Assembly (NCBI GenBank): GCA_023525715.1
Contig: CM042011.1
Coordinates: 61,278,354-61,342,353, forward strand
Direction: 5' to 3'
From: Cichorium intybus
Taxonomy: Eukaryota > Streptophyta > Magnoliopsida > Asterales > Asteraceae
Length of the DNA: 64,000 bases
Both the position numbers and the translations under genes were made by a program. Below the pieces are notes generated by a model. The model saw nothing but the letters and a program-made list of their open reading frames with translations. It was not told the origin of the DNA and did no database searches. This document shows, piece by piece, positions 1 to 11,766 of this stretch. Positions within the stretch are counted from its first letter, which is position 1. Every line of letters begins with the position of its first letter.

Positions 1-573
1 CGTTTGAAATCGCTGGGGTCCCTTTTCCTTTCGTCACTTGACTTTCAACCGTTGCATATAGAATCGCTGTAAAGGTATATAAACTTGTTTTTTTTGATTT
101 TGTTGTGGAATCATAATAAAGGGAAGTTTAGGCATGGGCCAAGAATTGGAAAAGTCGAAAGTACAATGCTATAATTGAGTGGAATTTTCATTATGAAATG
201 CTAAATAAGAAAACTTTGAAAGTAGAATGTCTTACTATATAACATTTAAGTGTAAGATGTCTTCATAAGCTCTGCAAGCCACCACCGAATCTTCTCTTCA
301 AACCCACTAATTCTCTAAATGCTTTAATATCCTTCTAACTGCATGTTCCTTATCAACCCAAATACTTGTAACTTTGCTTCAAATCGTCCGTTTTTCTTTT
401 TACGACCTAAAAAATATTGTCACATGCAATTACTACCGGAATAAGATTAATAATTTTTATAAATGCCTAAAATATGTGATGAAAATCAAGAATCATAAGT
501 GATACCTTATTTCACTTGGGGATTATTCTTGTCTAACGAACCCAGATACATGGATACGTAGTTAAAAGTGTAT

Positions 574-888
574 CTATGCAGCATCTTCAGGAGCTTCTCC
601 ACTATTTAGCGCAAAAGTAGTACATGGAAATTGCTATATTGGTAAAAGAAATCGAAATTGCATAAGTCGGTAAAAAGAGAAAATTTCATTGCTACTTTCT
701 ATAATTATCGGTTAATTCAATGAACATATAAAACACTTATAAAATAGTACTGCCAAATTACCTTCATTTGGCCCTCTAAGTTCATTTTCTGTAAGAGGCT
801 TTGAATCCGAACGCTTTTGACGCATCTGTACAGTCCTTAATGCATCAATTCTCTCATGATTTGTTTCACTCTTTCTCCCTAAAACTCT
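574..888 (-). CDS. Unidentified exon-like open segments, minus strand
   Basis: A good exon candidate runs from about 886 or 870 down to 762. It ends at a GT donor (AAG|GTAATT) and encodes the hydrophilic, basic stretch SETNHERIDALRTV...KPLTENELRG. A further open piece at 633-574 follows a TATAG acceptor and ends ...SGEAPEDAA then TAG. The reading phases of the two pieces do not join directly, so either an exon is missing from this model or the gene is broken. I do not recognise the protein. The piece lies directly downstream of the NUP160-like exons but does not resemble the part of NUP160 expected there. Confidence 0.35.
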
Positions 889-929
889 GAAAAATATAAT
901 AAGCATTAAAACCAACATTTAATTGAGGT

Positions 930-1531
930 ATGAAGTTTCTTACTGGAGCAATGAAAGAAGTGGGATTTGGAAGATGTTTTGAATCAACACGGTTTTGATC
1001 TTTGAAAGAACTTTGATGATCAAGTAACATAATAAAAGCCAATGTGAAGTCACTTTTTCCAAGCTTTTCATTCCATGATCTTCGGTCAATGTTGTTATCT
1101 GATAATACACAAATCAAGAAATTCAAAAACTATAAAGTATAAACAAAAAGGAATCTGATTGATGCTAAAAATTTATAAAAAGTGTACCGGTTTGTAATAA
1201 AGAGAGCTGAGAACTGAAATCTTCCATGGCAGGTGATTCAGAAGGTGTGGTTGTGAAAAGATGTATTATATGCCATTCGGTGATAATTTCTTGAATTAAT
1301 GGGAATAATTCATGTTGCAACCTCGAAACATCATCAGGTGACATGTTTATCTGCACATGTAAAAATAAAAATTTTCGCTTTTTTTTTCTTGTAAATGTAC
1401 AGGTATTAAAAACTGAAATGCTGAACTGTCCAACTAATCTCACCATGTAGGTCAACAGCAAGAGTATCTCAACTGCAGATTCAAACATCACTTGAGAAAC
1501 TTCTGAAGTTGCTTGGACAGTTGCACACGTA
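930..1531 (-). pseudogene. NUP160: NUP160 (SAR1) helical-region fragment
   Basis: Three consecutive exons (about 1531-1444, 1350-1188 and 1098-944) encode VQATSEVSQVMFESAVEILL, INMSPDDVSRLQHELFPLIQ and SWNEKLGKSDFTLAFIMLL. From memory of the family these match the middle helical region of plant nucleoporin NUP160, a member of the Nup107-160 scaffold. The N-terminal beta-propeller and the whole C-terminal half are absent nearby. After the APVRNFI segment the similarity stops and the frame meets TGA in FQSFREKE. At the first junction, the base after CAG where the family normally splices is T, not G (CAG|TTCAGC). Only an 18-bp-shorter in-frame donor (ATG|GTGAGA) remains. I read this as a truncated gene fragment. 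A chimeric transcript including flanking exons cannot be excluded. Confidence 0.6.
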
Positions 1532-1740
1532 CTAATAAAAAACAGCTTCAAAGTTCAATTTATGTCCCTTTTTTGAGGAACTAAAAAGTTTAAATATTTG
1601 GAGATAAGAACATACCTGTTGAAAATATTCTTAAAGTTTAAATATTTGGAGATAATAACATACTTGTGAGGTTGCTTGGACAATTACACACGTACTAATA
1701 CAACCCGTCACGAGATAAGAACATATCTGTGGAAAAAAAG
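1503..1740. repeat. Partial tandem duplication next to the NUP160-like exon
   Basis: The string TTTAAATATTTGGAGATAA occurs twice, near 1590 and 1638. The exon-edge string TTGCTTGGACAGTTGCACAC (about 1511) recurs with two substitutions near 1670, both followed by ACGTACTAAT. A piece of the exon boundary has therefore been copied about 160 bp upstream in the minus-strand sense, which fits a decaying fragment. Confidence 0.6.
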
Positions 1741-2107
1741 ACCCATAACAGGTAAATTGATATTTGCATTTGATCCGACTTCGATCGGGTTGGCTGAACA
1801 ATTTTCTTTATAAAACTTGAGAAGTTCATATCTTGTATCTACCCCTCTTGCCTTTGGCTTTACCTCAAGTGTATCCCGATTCCCTATTCATGGATGAGAT
1901 ACAAAATAAAATAAAATAAGACTATTATTTAGCAGTTTCAGAAGCCTAAATGTGTGACAGATTTTGTTATATTCCATCAAGAATCATCAGAACTTAAAGG
2001 AAAAAGGTACAAAACTCTCGTTTAAACGTATTAGGAACCAAATTCAAATACCATATAATGTGAGAATAAATCTGTACAGATTTACACAAAGAACTTGAAA
2101 TGCTAAC

Positions 2108-2275
2108 CTGTACTGAACATACGGTATGGATGACCTTCTGCACTAAGATCTTTTTTAGGCTGCAAAAAAGGAAGTTATAAAATTAAATGAATCACCATAA
2201 CAGCTATCTAGATATGTGGAATCAACATTACCTGATCTATTCTCCATGCATCATAGAGTAAATTCTTCTGATTCT
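2108..2275 (-). CDS. Two small coding exons of an unidentified minus-strand gene
   Basis: Exon 2275-2232 has a TATACAG acceptor and a CAG|GTAATG donor and reads NQKNLLYDAWRIDQ. Exon 2159-2108 has a TTTTTTGCAG acceptor and an ACAG|GTTAGC donor and reads PKKDLSAEGHPYRMFST. Both are open in compatible phase and flanked by good splice signals, so they look like real exons. I do not recognise the protein and cannot show whether they splice to the NUP160-like exons downstream. Confidence 0.45.
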
Positions 2276-2879
2276 CTGTATAAAAGAGTGGAAAGAGGGT
2301 GCAAGTAAAAGATCATCAGTAAAAAATATAAAGTAATTGAACACGAAAATTGTTAAATCAATGCTGACCAGAGTCAACAGCTTTTATTTCCCTTGTAGTT
2401 GCATCAGAGGACATCAGTGGTTTTATAAAGAATTGAGCAAATCTATACAAGAGAATGCATGGAAGGTGTAAAGATTAGTTGAATTCTGCAAGAATATATA
2501 AAAGAATTTTCAAGAGCATCACATCTGCAATCTGCATTCACATTGAGCTTCACATCTGCAAACGTATATATATATTTAAGTTTCTTGAAATCGGTTCAGT
2601 GCAATCAAACTATCTGCAACCAAGTCCAAAGCCTGATTACTGTGAACTGATGATTGAGCCCAATTAAATCGTAATCAAACATGTAATCCAAACGAAAATG
2701 TGCAAATGAGCAAAGGTTGAAATCGTAATCGCCTGAAACAATCTACAATGAAGCCGTATATATTTAAGTTTCTTGAAATCGGTTCAGTTTCAAAATCTCA
2801 TCACGAGAAGTGATGATCTGCGCAACAACCAACATTGAAAGCAAACAAAGAAATTAAACTAATTTCAACAAAACTTACC

Positions 2880-3215
2880 CGATTAACCTCAAATCCAAGC
2901 GATACTGATACTAATTCCCGAATCAATTTGAAGTAAATCGGATCGTTTCATCTTGATTACACCTGTTCGAAAACCGGCGGTGGTCGCGGGCCTCGCTCTC
3001 TCCCGTCGATCTGCTCCCTGTCTCCAACCTTGTTCGGTTAACCCACACAAGTGTAGCATTGGAGGAAAGTGGCGTTGTACCAGACGATGAAGGAGAAGAC
3101 GCAGAATCCGTGGGAAGGACGCTAAATCTAGGGAGAATCAATTGGGGAGGATGCGTGAGAATGGAGAGAAAGGAAGGAAGCGGTGGAGAGGAAAGAAGCT
3201 ACCGACCCGGATAGA
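2880..3215 (-). other. GC-rich first-exon/5' UTR candidate, minus strand
   Basis: Compared with the AT-rich flanks this stretch is rich in G, C and CpG, as plant first exons often are. It ends in a strong donor, AATCGG|GTAAGT, at about 2880. One frame is open for the last 19 codons (IRELVSVSLGFEVNR at the end) and is in phase with the exon at 2275 if splicing uses the second AG there. The other open frame (stop at 2923) has no ATG start. It is probably the 5' end of the unidentified minus-strand gene. The start codon is not resolved. Confidence 0.35.
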
Positions 3216-3249
3216 CGACCCGAATCCAAAAGGCAACCCGCGTGTGACA

Positions 3250-4930
3250 ATGCAGAAAAAAAAAGCGTACACCACCAAGCGATAAATGACGGGAATTAAT
3301 TAATAGATTAATTGCTATCTTATTAGGTTCACTCACTCTAAGTCATTCTGAATCCACAAACCATTCTGACTAGCTGTCATAATTTCTTAGAATATGTCCT
3401 TAAATTTATTCGAGATGTAAGTAAAACTCTAATTTGAGAAGAATATGGTCCTTGGGTTTCTTCAATCCTACTATTATATATTGCCTATTGTATATATACA
3501 AATTTTCCGCAGCATTGTGGTAAATATATCTCCTAATTTTAAAACAAATATGAAACAAAATCAAATTGTGGGGATCAATCACATAGAAACTGAAATCACA
3601 TACGCCATTTACATTAAAGAAAAAATTAAAAGTAAATTATATACGCATACAATTATCAAAGTAGAGTGATTATCACGCACTCTTCTTTGTTATAATATAC
3701 GTTTCCCAAATTTAAACACATTTTGAATAGAAGGTTACTGGTTCGATCATTGCTCAACTCATCTTATCTTCTTTGTTCCTTTTTTTTCTCCTTTTTTAGT
3801 TTTTTTTCATTAGCTACTTAAGAAGTATCTTCTATGTCATTCCTTTATTTTTTATTAATCATTATTAAAGTGTTATACAATATTCTTTTAGATGTATATT
3901 TTGCTTTTTTATAATTTATTTATCTTTACTTTTTTTAACTTAGATTTTTCTCTTACAAATTTACTTTTTTATAATTTTTTTACATTATATGTTTTTATAA
4001 AATTATATTTTTTACAAATATAAAATGTTAAACATCTTTTACAATTTTTTTTCAATAAAACCCATTTCCTAAAAGGCTACTTTTATGTATTTTTAAATTT
4101 AGATTTTCTTTAATAAAATTACATTATACTTTCAACAGTAGTCATATTTTATCATTGCACATATAAAATTTTCCTTATTAACATATTGTAAGTTATATGG
4201 AGATTTAATAGAAAAATATTGATCTTTTCGGAAACCATAATCGCTCCATTTTTATAGTTTGATACGAAAAACAGTCTTTCTTTAGTTCTATATTTTGTTA
4301 TGTTTTGTTATGTCCAAATATACATTTCCCCATTTACATTTAGTGACGTTTTGTAATATAGTTGTTTACAAATATTTTTTTTATAGCTAACGGTTCTAAA
4401 AAACTTACAAATTAACAGAGTACAAACGTTATTTTTTACTTTTGGTTGTTCTATGGCTTCCTGCCACATCGCGCAGGGTGCACTCCCTGATTTATAGCAT
4501 CTTATTATAAACTGTAAGGACCGTTTATATAATTTAGTCTATTTAATATACAATTCCAAAATATATTAATTGACTTATAGAAAACTACCAACCAAACAAT
4601 ACATAAATATAACACTGATTATTAATTGTTAAGATCATATATTAGGTCCATCTTCTACCAAAATATCAATGACAAAGTTGCTGCCGACACTATTTATTGT
4701 CTTTTTAGAGCCAAGAATCCTTGTAGGCATGGAAGCAGCCTCGGATTAAGGCTCGATAATTATTTGTTTGGTGATGGTGAGTTCTGCTACCTTTAAGCCC
4801 TGCTAACAGCTCACTATATGGTCCTACACCTACCCATGCATATTGCGAAACCACCCCCACTCACCGTTTTCACTCGCAAAATACACTACACCACTAGTCC
4901 ATTACCGACCGAAGGAAAGAAGATAAATAA
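3250..4930. other. AT-rich intergenic stretch
   Basis: Runs of T and A dominate and no frame shows a convincing protein. I see no transposon termini. The last 100-150 bases before 5316 probably contain the promoter and leader of the LEA-2 gene. An AGATAAATAAAC string near 4921 is a weak TATA-like candidate. Confidence 0.4.
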
Positions 4931-5315
4931 ACAAATTCACACACTCTGTGTGTGTTTTCATGTTTTGTGTCTGCAAGATAAACCCTAGTTCTTGCTTCAA
5001 TTATCATTTCCGAGAAATTGTTTTTTGTTGCTTCTTTTTGTATCGATCTTGTCGTCTGTCAGTACGATCATTCGTTTTGCTTCTCGATTTTTCGAAATAT
5101 AAAGAAGTTCTGTTTCATGATGTTTTGTTTTGGTGATGCTATACTTTTGAATACAGAATTATTCGGTTTTATTTTTCTATAATTATTTGTGGGTTTTACG
5201 TGATCTCGAATGCCCATATGCTCTGCAATTTTTCTCTAAATTTCATGAAGTAAAGCTTAAACTTTATTTTGTGAACATCTTTCTAGAAACCCCAAGAACC
5301 GTTGTTAACAAAAAC

Positions 5316-6450
5316 ATGTTGCATACAAAATCAGAGTCTGATATTACCAGTTTAGCCCCGTCATCACCGTCAAGATCACCAAAACGGCCGGTTTACTTCG
5401 TGCAGAGCCCTTCAAGGGACTCTCAAGATGGTGATAAATCATCATCAATACAAGCTACACCTAATTTCAGGAGTCCAATGGAGTCGCCTTCACACCCTTC
5501 TATGGGTCGACACTCCAGGAACTCATCGTCCAGTCGATTTTCCGGGATTTTCCGGTCACATTCCGGGAGGAAAGTTCACCGGAAAAGAAACGATAAAGGC
5601 TGGCCGGAGTGTAATGTGATAGTAGAAGAAGGAAAGTACGATGAATACGACGGCGAAAAGAGGTTAACAAGAAGATTACAGGCTCTAATGGCTCTCTTGA
5701 GTTTCATCGTCTTGTTCACTGTTCTCTGCTTGATCATATGGGGCGCCGCCAGACCTTTTAAACCCGAAATCACTGTTAAGGTTTGTAAAATTTCACTCGT
5801 TCCAGTTTTCTTTCAATATCATGGTGTTAAAATGCATAAAAATCGAATCTTTTTCAAACCCATATCATAAAGATTACAGATTTCTTAATATTGTTACAGA
5901 GTTTGGCCGTAAATAGCCTCTATATTGGAGAGGGTTCAGACTCATCTGGGGTAATAACCAAGATGTTGACCATCAATAGTTCATTGCGACTCGGTGTTCA
6001 TAATCCGGCGACGTTTTTTGGAATCCATGTTAGCTCCAATGCGGTGAACTTAGTCTATTCGGACGTCGTGATTGTAACCGGTCAGGTTAGAACCAACTTT
6101 CACTTATCTTATATGATAGATTAAACCATGGTTAATTACTTATAATAATTTGGTTATTGTGATATCAGTTGAAGAAGTATTATCAGGAAAGAAAGAGTCG
6201 AAGAACAGCCGTTGTGAATTTGGAAGCAATGAAAGTACCCTTGTATGGTGCAGGTTCGAGTCTAGTGGTTTCTGATGCTGGAGTTTTTGAAATCCCGTTG
6301 AAGTTGGAGTTTGAGATAAAATCGAAAGGGGAGGTTGTTGGTAAATTGGTGACAACGAAGCATCATAGCTTAATTTCTTGCAATATGACCTTGAAATCGA
6401 ATATAATCAAACCAATCAGATTCAGAAAGAGTTCTTGCATTTACGGATGA
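5316..6450 (+). CDS. LEA-2 (NDR1/HIN1-like) membrane-anchored protein
   Basis: Three exons, 5316-5780, 5900-6085 and 6169-6450, join in phase to 310 residues. The N-terminal part (about 1-120) is cytosolic-looking, rich in Ser/Pro/Arg, and carries the motif RPVYFVQSPSRDS, which is common in this plant subgroup. One membrane segment lies at about 122-143 (LMALLSFIVLFTVLCLIIWG). The C-terminal LEA-2 beta-sandwich domain follows (NSSLRLGVHNPATFFGIHVS and onward). Members are single-pass proteins of plasma membrane or endomembranes. The exact role of this one is unknown. The start is the first ATG consistent with the family N-terminus (MLHTKSESD). An in-frame upstream extension to 5187 looks like leader sequence. 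The last 20 residues match no motif I know. Confidence 0.88.
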
Positions 6451-6569
6451 ATGATGCAAGAATCAGCCCGTTTTAAAGAGATATTTGTAAAAATGGTGTG
6501 AATTTTGATCGAATATGTGTTATTTTTCTATTGAAAATGAATCAATAAATGTGTTTGAAATTTTATAGT

Positions 6570-7265
6570 CAAGGTCGCTTGTTATTTTTAGTAATGTTGA
6601 AAATGTGTAAATGTTGGTTGGTGTGGTAATAAAATGTCTTTAGTGGATCTATCGTGTATGCATGTTAGATATCATTCATTATTTCATAAATGTCCTGATT
6701 AATGTACACACATTCGATTGAAAGATGAGCATTCACATGAATGAGTCATGTGTGCCTCTCGAAAGGAAGAAAAATATATAATTTACATGGGGGAAACGTT
6801 TTACTAAAGGAAGTGTACTACATTCTAGTAGAAGTGATGTGATGTTGGGGTTTTTGGCATGTGTAAATGAGTGACTTCTGTCTACATTCTAGTACTACCT
6901 TGAAGTACCTTCTGTGGGTCGGCACTACAACATGCACGTTTGAACGGTGGCAATGATAGTAAGGTAGTTTGGTAGACAGAGGTCTGAATCGAACAAAGGC
7001 TCTGAAAAATCTCTCTTATTCAAAAATATTGTTTGGTTAGCCATATACAAAATGATAAACAAGACCGATTTACCCTTATGAACATTTTTCAACAAACATA
7101 TGAATATTTCTCAAAATATCAACAACATCCAACATCGAACTTTTCCAGCTAAAAAAAATCAAAATAGAACCAAATCGATTTCCGCTACAAGGGTCGTAAT
7201 AAAAAACTAAACAAGATTTAAGGAAGAACATAATCACAAGATCAATTTTTCAAAAAAAAAAAATT
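6570..7265. other. Intergenic stretch
   Basis: This holds the 3' flank of the LEA-2 gene and unremarkable AT-rich sequence. I see no open frame of note and no repeat termini. It ends where the LTR-like sequence of the next copia fragment begins. Confidence 0.4.
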
Positions 7266-7267
7266 AA

Positions 7268-9160
7268 AAACATTGTTATTAGTTTGTGCTGAAGTTTAGT
7301 TTTGTCCATTCCGAAGTTAGCTCTTCCGAAGACATGTTTTGTGAAGACTCCGAAGCCATACTGCAGAAGTCTGTTATAATGACACGCGTCGTGTTGTCTT
7401 AGTACACTGGCATGCATTGCACGTAGGAGCCATTAGTGGATGTCAGATTATGCAATACGTGTTTGACCTTGTCTGTACCTTTTGTTCCCCTGATCGTGTA
7501 TAAATATCAAGGTGAATACCGGGTCGAACAAGCTTAGTGTCTTAGAATACCTAGACCATCAAGCGTTGCTCATCTACGGGATTCCAAGCACGATCAATCT
7601 GTATTCTATCACATTTCAATATTAAGCATTCTACACCTTGTTGATCAAATCTTATCTTGTTTGCTTGATTGTCTCTTCAACTATTTGCCATCTCGAATCT
7701 CTTACTTGACTTTACAAGTGGTATCTGGGATATAGTTCTAAGCGCTTAGGGAATATTTTCTTATATTCTTTCGATTTCTAGATCTAGCTTGCTTCCCAGA
7801 TCTAGTTTTCTGCAAATCGAATCGTTATTCTCTTACGTTATCAGTATACGATCCTTTTTATCTATCTGATTCCAATAGCAAATCCAAATCTGAATACTCT
7901 TATTGTAAACTATGCCAACATGTTGAGTTCAGCAAACAAAGCTCTGATGCTGATAACCGAACACTATGATCATTGAGCTGAAAGAATGGAAGACTATCTT
8001 ACCGACTTAGACGAAGATCTATGGAGATTTGTGACTGATGGTCCTTTGGCTTATATTTAGGGCAGATTTGTTCTTGACGTCAACATTATAGAAAATGAGA
8101 TACTTCTTGCTGCTAACAAGAAGCAGATTGATAACGATAAAAGGGCAGTGAGAAAACTAAGGAGCGGTCTTCCACCCACAGTTTATCATCACATTCATGG
8201 TGCCAAATCCACAAAGGAAATCTAGGATCGGTTGTCCTTAAGGTACGCCGACAACGAAGTCATGAAGAAAAGAATCATCACAAAAATTCTTTCGGCATTC
8301 GGTGAATTCAAGCAAAACGAGACATAAGACATTGATAAAGCCTTTGAGAGGTTCAGCGACATCGTTTATAGTTTGGAGAAGTATGCTGAAAAGAAAAGTG
8401 TGCATGAAGTAAATGTGAAGTTCATGAAGAGCTTGAGAAAAGAATGGATACCTATTACCCTGATGGTGAAGTCATATGAAAGAATCAATTTCTATTCTCT
8501 AGCTGTTTTGTTCAATCTTCTGAAATCCCACGAAAGAGATGTCTATGACAATATGGATGGATACTAAAATGTCAGTTCATTGGAATTAGTGTCAACAGAA
8601 AAGAAGTTAAAAACCATGAATAAAGCTGAAGAAGATGAAGTTGTCAAATACTTGGTAAATGAAGCTGGTGAAACGGTTGCGTTGTATGTAGGCAACAAAA
8701 AGTTCTTCAAGAAACCTACTGGTCAATTTCAAGGTTCAAGATCTTGAAAAACATACAACAAACCTTTAAAGTTCATTCCGACTATCGATGTTGTCTCAAA
8801 GCCATAATTTCCACCAAAATCGAACTAGGAGCATCCGAAGATAGAAAACAACTTCTTGAGTGACTCCGGGTATGCTTGTAACTACTGCTTTGAAAAGAAC
8901 CAATTCACCAAGGATTGCATGCTCAAGAAACAACATGATAAAAAGAATCGAGTGAAGGATGAGGCATATTATGCAATGAAGCTTGCAGAAATCAAATCCA
9001 AGGCCAAGGATCTCTCCTTGGTGGTGTCTGATTTCGAAAATGACGATAGCACTTATCAAGTCTGGTCATCAGGTTTTGATGATGACGAAATTAGAAAACC
9101 AACCAACTCATGGAGCACTATTTGTCGTGGATGTGGGATTGAGAGGTTGGGATGATTCGG
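7268..9160 (+). mobile_element. Degraded Ty1/copia fragment: LTR end, primer site, gag
   Basis: An LTR-like segment with a TATAAAT box near 7499 runs to about 7716. It is followed by a mutated Met-tRNA primer site, TGGTATCTGG (7719). A gag frame then follows with at least five stops (for example near 8056, 8221, 8563 and 8743). Recognisable pieces are MEDYLTDLDEDLWRFVTDGP, the UBN2-type segment KKSVHEVNVKFMKSLRKEW, and a zinc knuckle CNYCFEKNQFTKDC at 8870-8920. Protease and pol are missing. The 3' break is at about 9160. Confidence 0.75.
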
Positions 9161-9290
9161 AGGAAGAAATAATAAATGAGGAAATAATAAATGAGGATAT
9201 GGGGTCTGCTTTAGAGCTGCGTCTGATGGCAAAGGAGGCTGGATCTTCTAGCAATGTGTGAAAAACCATTCCTGAGCAGGTATCTCACTT
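9160..9290. other. Junction between two copia fragments
   Basis: Short non-gag sequence that includes a duplicated GAAATAATAAATGAG (about 9165 and 9180). It separates the plus-strand gag fragment from the minus-strand copia fragment. I do not recognise its origin. Confidence 0.4.
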
Positions 9291-10007
9291 ACTCACTTCT
9301 TTTAATATTCTACGGCAGCAACATATTGAATATTGCCCTTCACATCCAACATTTTCATCCCCTTTTCGCTCATGTGACCAAGTCTTTGGTGCCACAGAGT
9401 AAAGGCCTTCTGATATTCTTCTGCGGTTTTAACCTCGTCCAAAGGAATCCTCCACTATGTACAAGGATCCTCGCTTTTGACCCCAGGAAACAACCATGTT
9501 CCCATTCGTTACTTTCCACTGATGGTTGCCAAACTCAACCTTGTGCTCATCATCATCCAACTGCCCCACCGATATCAGCATCCTCTTCAGACACGAAATG
9601 ACTTTGGCATCCTTCAAAATCAGTTTCATTCCTAAGGACGTCGGAAGCGTAACATCTCCAACTCTGGTTATATCGAGGCTTTTGTTATCCGCAAGCCTCA
9701 CTTTGCCATTGTAATGCCTGAAATTCTGCATTACATCTCTATAGTGACATGCGCGGAAGGATGCACCCGAGTCCATTATCCATGACTCTGAAGAACTCTC
9801 TACACAGCAAATGAGTGCATTTTCAAAATCTTCTGCAAGATTCACTTCTTTCTTCGCTCCTGTGGATCCAGAAGGCTTGGGACACTGATTTTTGATGTGT
9901 CTATTTTCTTTGCAATTCCGACAGACAACATCCTTTTTGCTCTTGGAGTGTCCCCTCCTCCATGACTTTGATCTTACTTTACTACCGCCACCGCCACCTC
10001 GGTTCGG

Positions 10008-10050
<43 letters not shown>

Positions 10051-10636
10051 GTAGCGAACGCACTACCAGAACACTCACCTGCATTCCTCCTTCGGATACC
10101 TTCCCTAAGGATTAAATCTCGGATCCCTTCAAATGTGAGCTTTGCAGTTCCGGACGAACTACTGGCCGCAGTTACAGTTCCAGACCAGCTTTCTGGAAGC
10201 GAAGATAATAGTAGCAAGGCTTGGACTTCATCGTCAAAACCAATGTACACCGATATCAGTCTCGATACGATCGAATTGAACTCGTTTTCATGCTCTGCCT
10301 CATAACCTCCTTCCTTCATCTTCATGTTCACAATCTGTCTGATCAAGAAAACTTGTTCACACTAAATGTTTCTCATACATATTGGACAGTGCTTTGAGTA
10401 GGCCACACGTGGTTTTCTCATTGACGATGTTTTAAGCAACGGACTTCGACTATGATAACCTAACAACACCCAACGCCTGCCGATCCAACAATTCCCACGC
10501 CTCCAGCGACATTCCTTCTGGTCAATGGGAGATGGAGTTTTTTTTGGTAAATGTAGTCTTCTAATAGCATTCGCCAGAATCTGAAATCATGGTCGTCAAA
10601 CTTGTCGATCTTGAGCCATAGCTCTGACACCAGTTT
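9290..10636 (-). mobile_element. Truncated Ty1/copia gag-protease fragment (minus)
   Basis: Read on the minus strand, a primer site TGGTGTCAGAGC (10635-10624, one mismatch to the usual TGGTATCAGAGC) is followed by the gag start KIDKFDDHDFRFWRMLLEDY. The open frame 10346-9429 then carries gag, a CCHC knuckle (CRNCKENRHIKNQC), the protease motif WIMDSGAS and the lead-in to GAG-pre-integrase. The LWHQRLGHMSEKG motif lies near 9370-9330. The element ends abruptly at about 9290, before integrase. A frame break lies between 10346 and about 10440. A (CT)n microsatellite at about 10011-10048 is translated as a run of alternating Arg-Glu just before the knuckle. Confidence 0.8.
10011..10048. repeat. 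(CT)n microsatellite inside copia gag
   Basis: About 18 CT units. On the coding (minus) strand they give an in-frame Arg-Glu repeat, so expansion by whole codon pairs was tolerated or followed inactivation. Confidence 0.9.
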
Positions 10637-10639
10637 ATT

Positions 10640-11550
10640 GGGTAAGCAACAAGCGAGATCGAAACTTCAAACCTTACAAGAACAAGATTTTGTTAAACTA
10701 ACACTCGACAGGTAAGCACTCGACCAATGAAAAAACGTTGCAGCAAGAAATACAAGAAGAACTCGCAAGCAAAAGATCAACATGTAGAAATTTAAATGGT
10801 TCACTCGATCGCGAGATCAAACTACGTCTACTAGGAACTAAAGAGAATTTTATTATGAATGCTATACAAAATTTACAAGTATAAATCTACACTCAAGATT
10901 GGACACACACTGCTCATGGTTACACTGAGATCTATATATAGTTGGGTACAGAAACCGAGAATAATGATGGTAAATCTCCTAGCCATTGACTTTCTGCACT
11001 TGGCCAGCTGATGAGACAAGGCAGTGGAACATGTTGTGGCAAACCAACTTCTGTCAACAGCAGTCCTCGAAACTTTTGACAAGAGTACACTTCACTTCTA
11101 AAGTAGCTTTACCCTTTTACCTACGTCTCGACTCTCTATATTTGACCCATGTGGATATTCTACTGCAAAGTCCGAACCAGAGCAAAGATTGCTCGCTCGG
11201 TCCGGATGGCACCTTCTGCGGATGATCTTAAAGCAAGCTGAGATAATGGGAATACCCATGATTCATGATACCTGCTTTACACTGATTGTACTTCGCATCG
11301 CATAGCATGACTGACCAAAGCAAAGCTCACATTCTCAGACAAATATAACTAATCCGGACGAAGCACATCCTATAACCGCTCTAGCATTCCACTCCTTGGT
11401 TTGGTTGCTTCACACATCTGATCTTCTTCTGTCATAGTGACTTCCTTGTTCGGATTAGGCTTTACATACTTAACACGGACGACCCTCCCTCATGAAACAT
11501 ATCACTTTCACACGCATGCCAGATAATCAGTATCAAAACAATGAATCTAA
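10640..11550 (-). mobile_element. Probable 5' LTR region of the minus-strand copia fragment
   Basis: This lies directly outside the primer site of the minus-strand copia fragment, where its 5' LTR should be. A TATA-like CTATATATAG occurs near 10932-10941, in the orientation expected for LTR transcription toward gag. I could not find a clean TG...CA outer end, so the right border is approximate. No host protein is visible. Confidence 0.4.
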
Positions 11551-11754
11551 GTTTACAAAACCACTTCGTAAAACCGATTTTGACAAACAAAAATCAAAAC
11601 ACGAAAGTTGATTTACTAAACTAAAGCAACCTTCACACAAACATCGATATGTAGTTAAAACACTAAACCAAAACTCTTTGAATACCAACCATGTTGCAAT
11701 CAATGGCATTGTTATCAATAATATGTTGCATTCACACAAATCAAATGTATAAAG

Positions 11755-11766
11755 TTGGTATCAGAG
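11755..11766 (+). other. Isolated Met-tRNA primer-binding-site-like sequence
   Basis: TTGGTATCAGAG is the core complement of initiator tRNA-Met used by plant LTR elements. The sequence after it (11767-11880) is not a recognisable gag. It may mark the edge of another decayed LTR element. Confidence 0.35.

Noticed and set aside
2479..3669. Plus-strand open frames at 2479, 3445 and similar places in AT-rich DNA
   Set aside because: Short, low-complexity, no family features, no splice context; expected by chance.
9254..10305. Plus-strand frames with poly-Leu/Ser runs across 9.3-10.3 kb
   Set aside because: They are antisense shadows of the minus-strand copia gag frame and its CT microsatellite.
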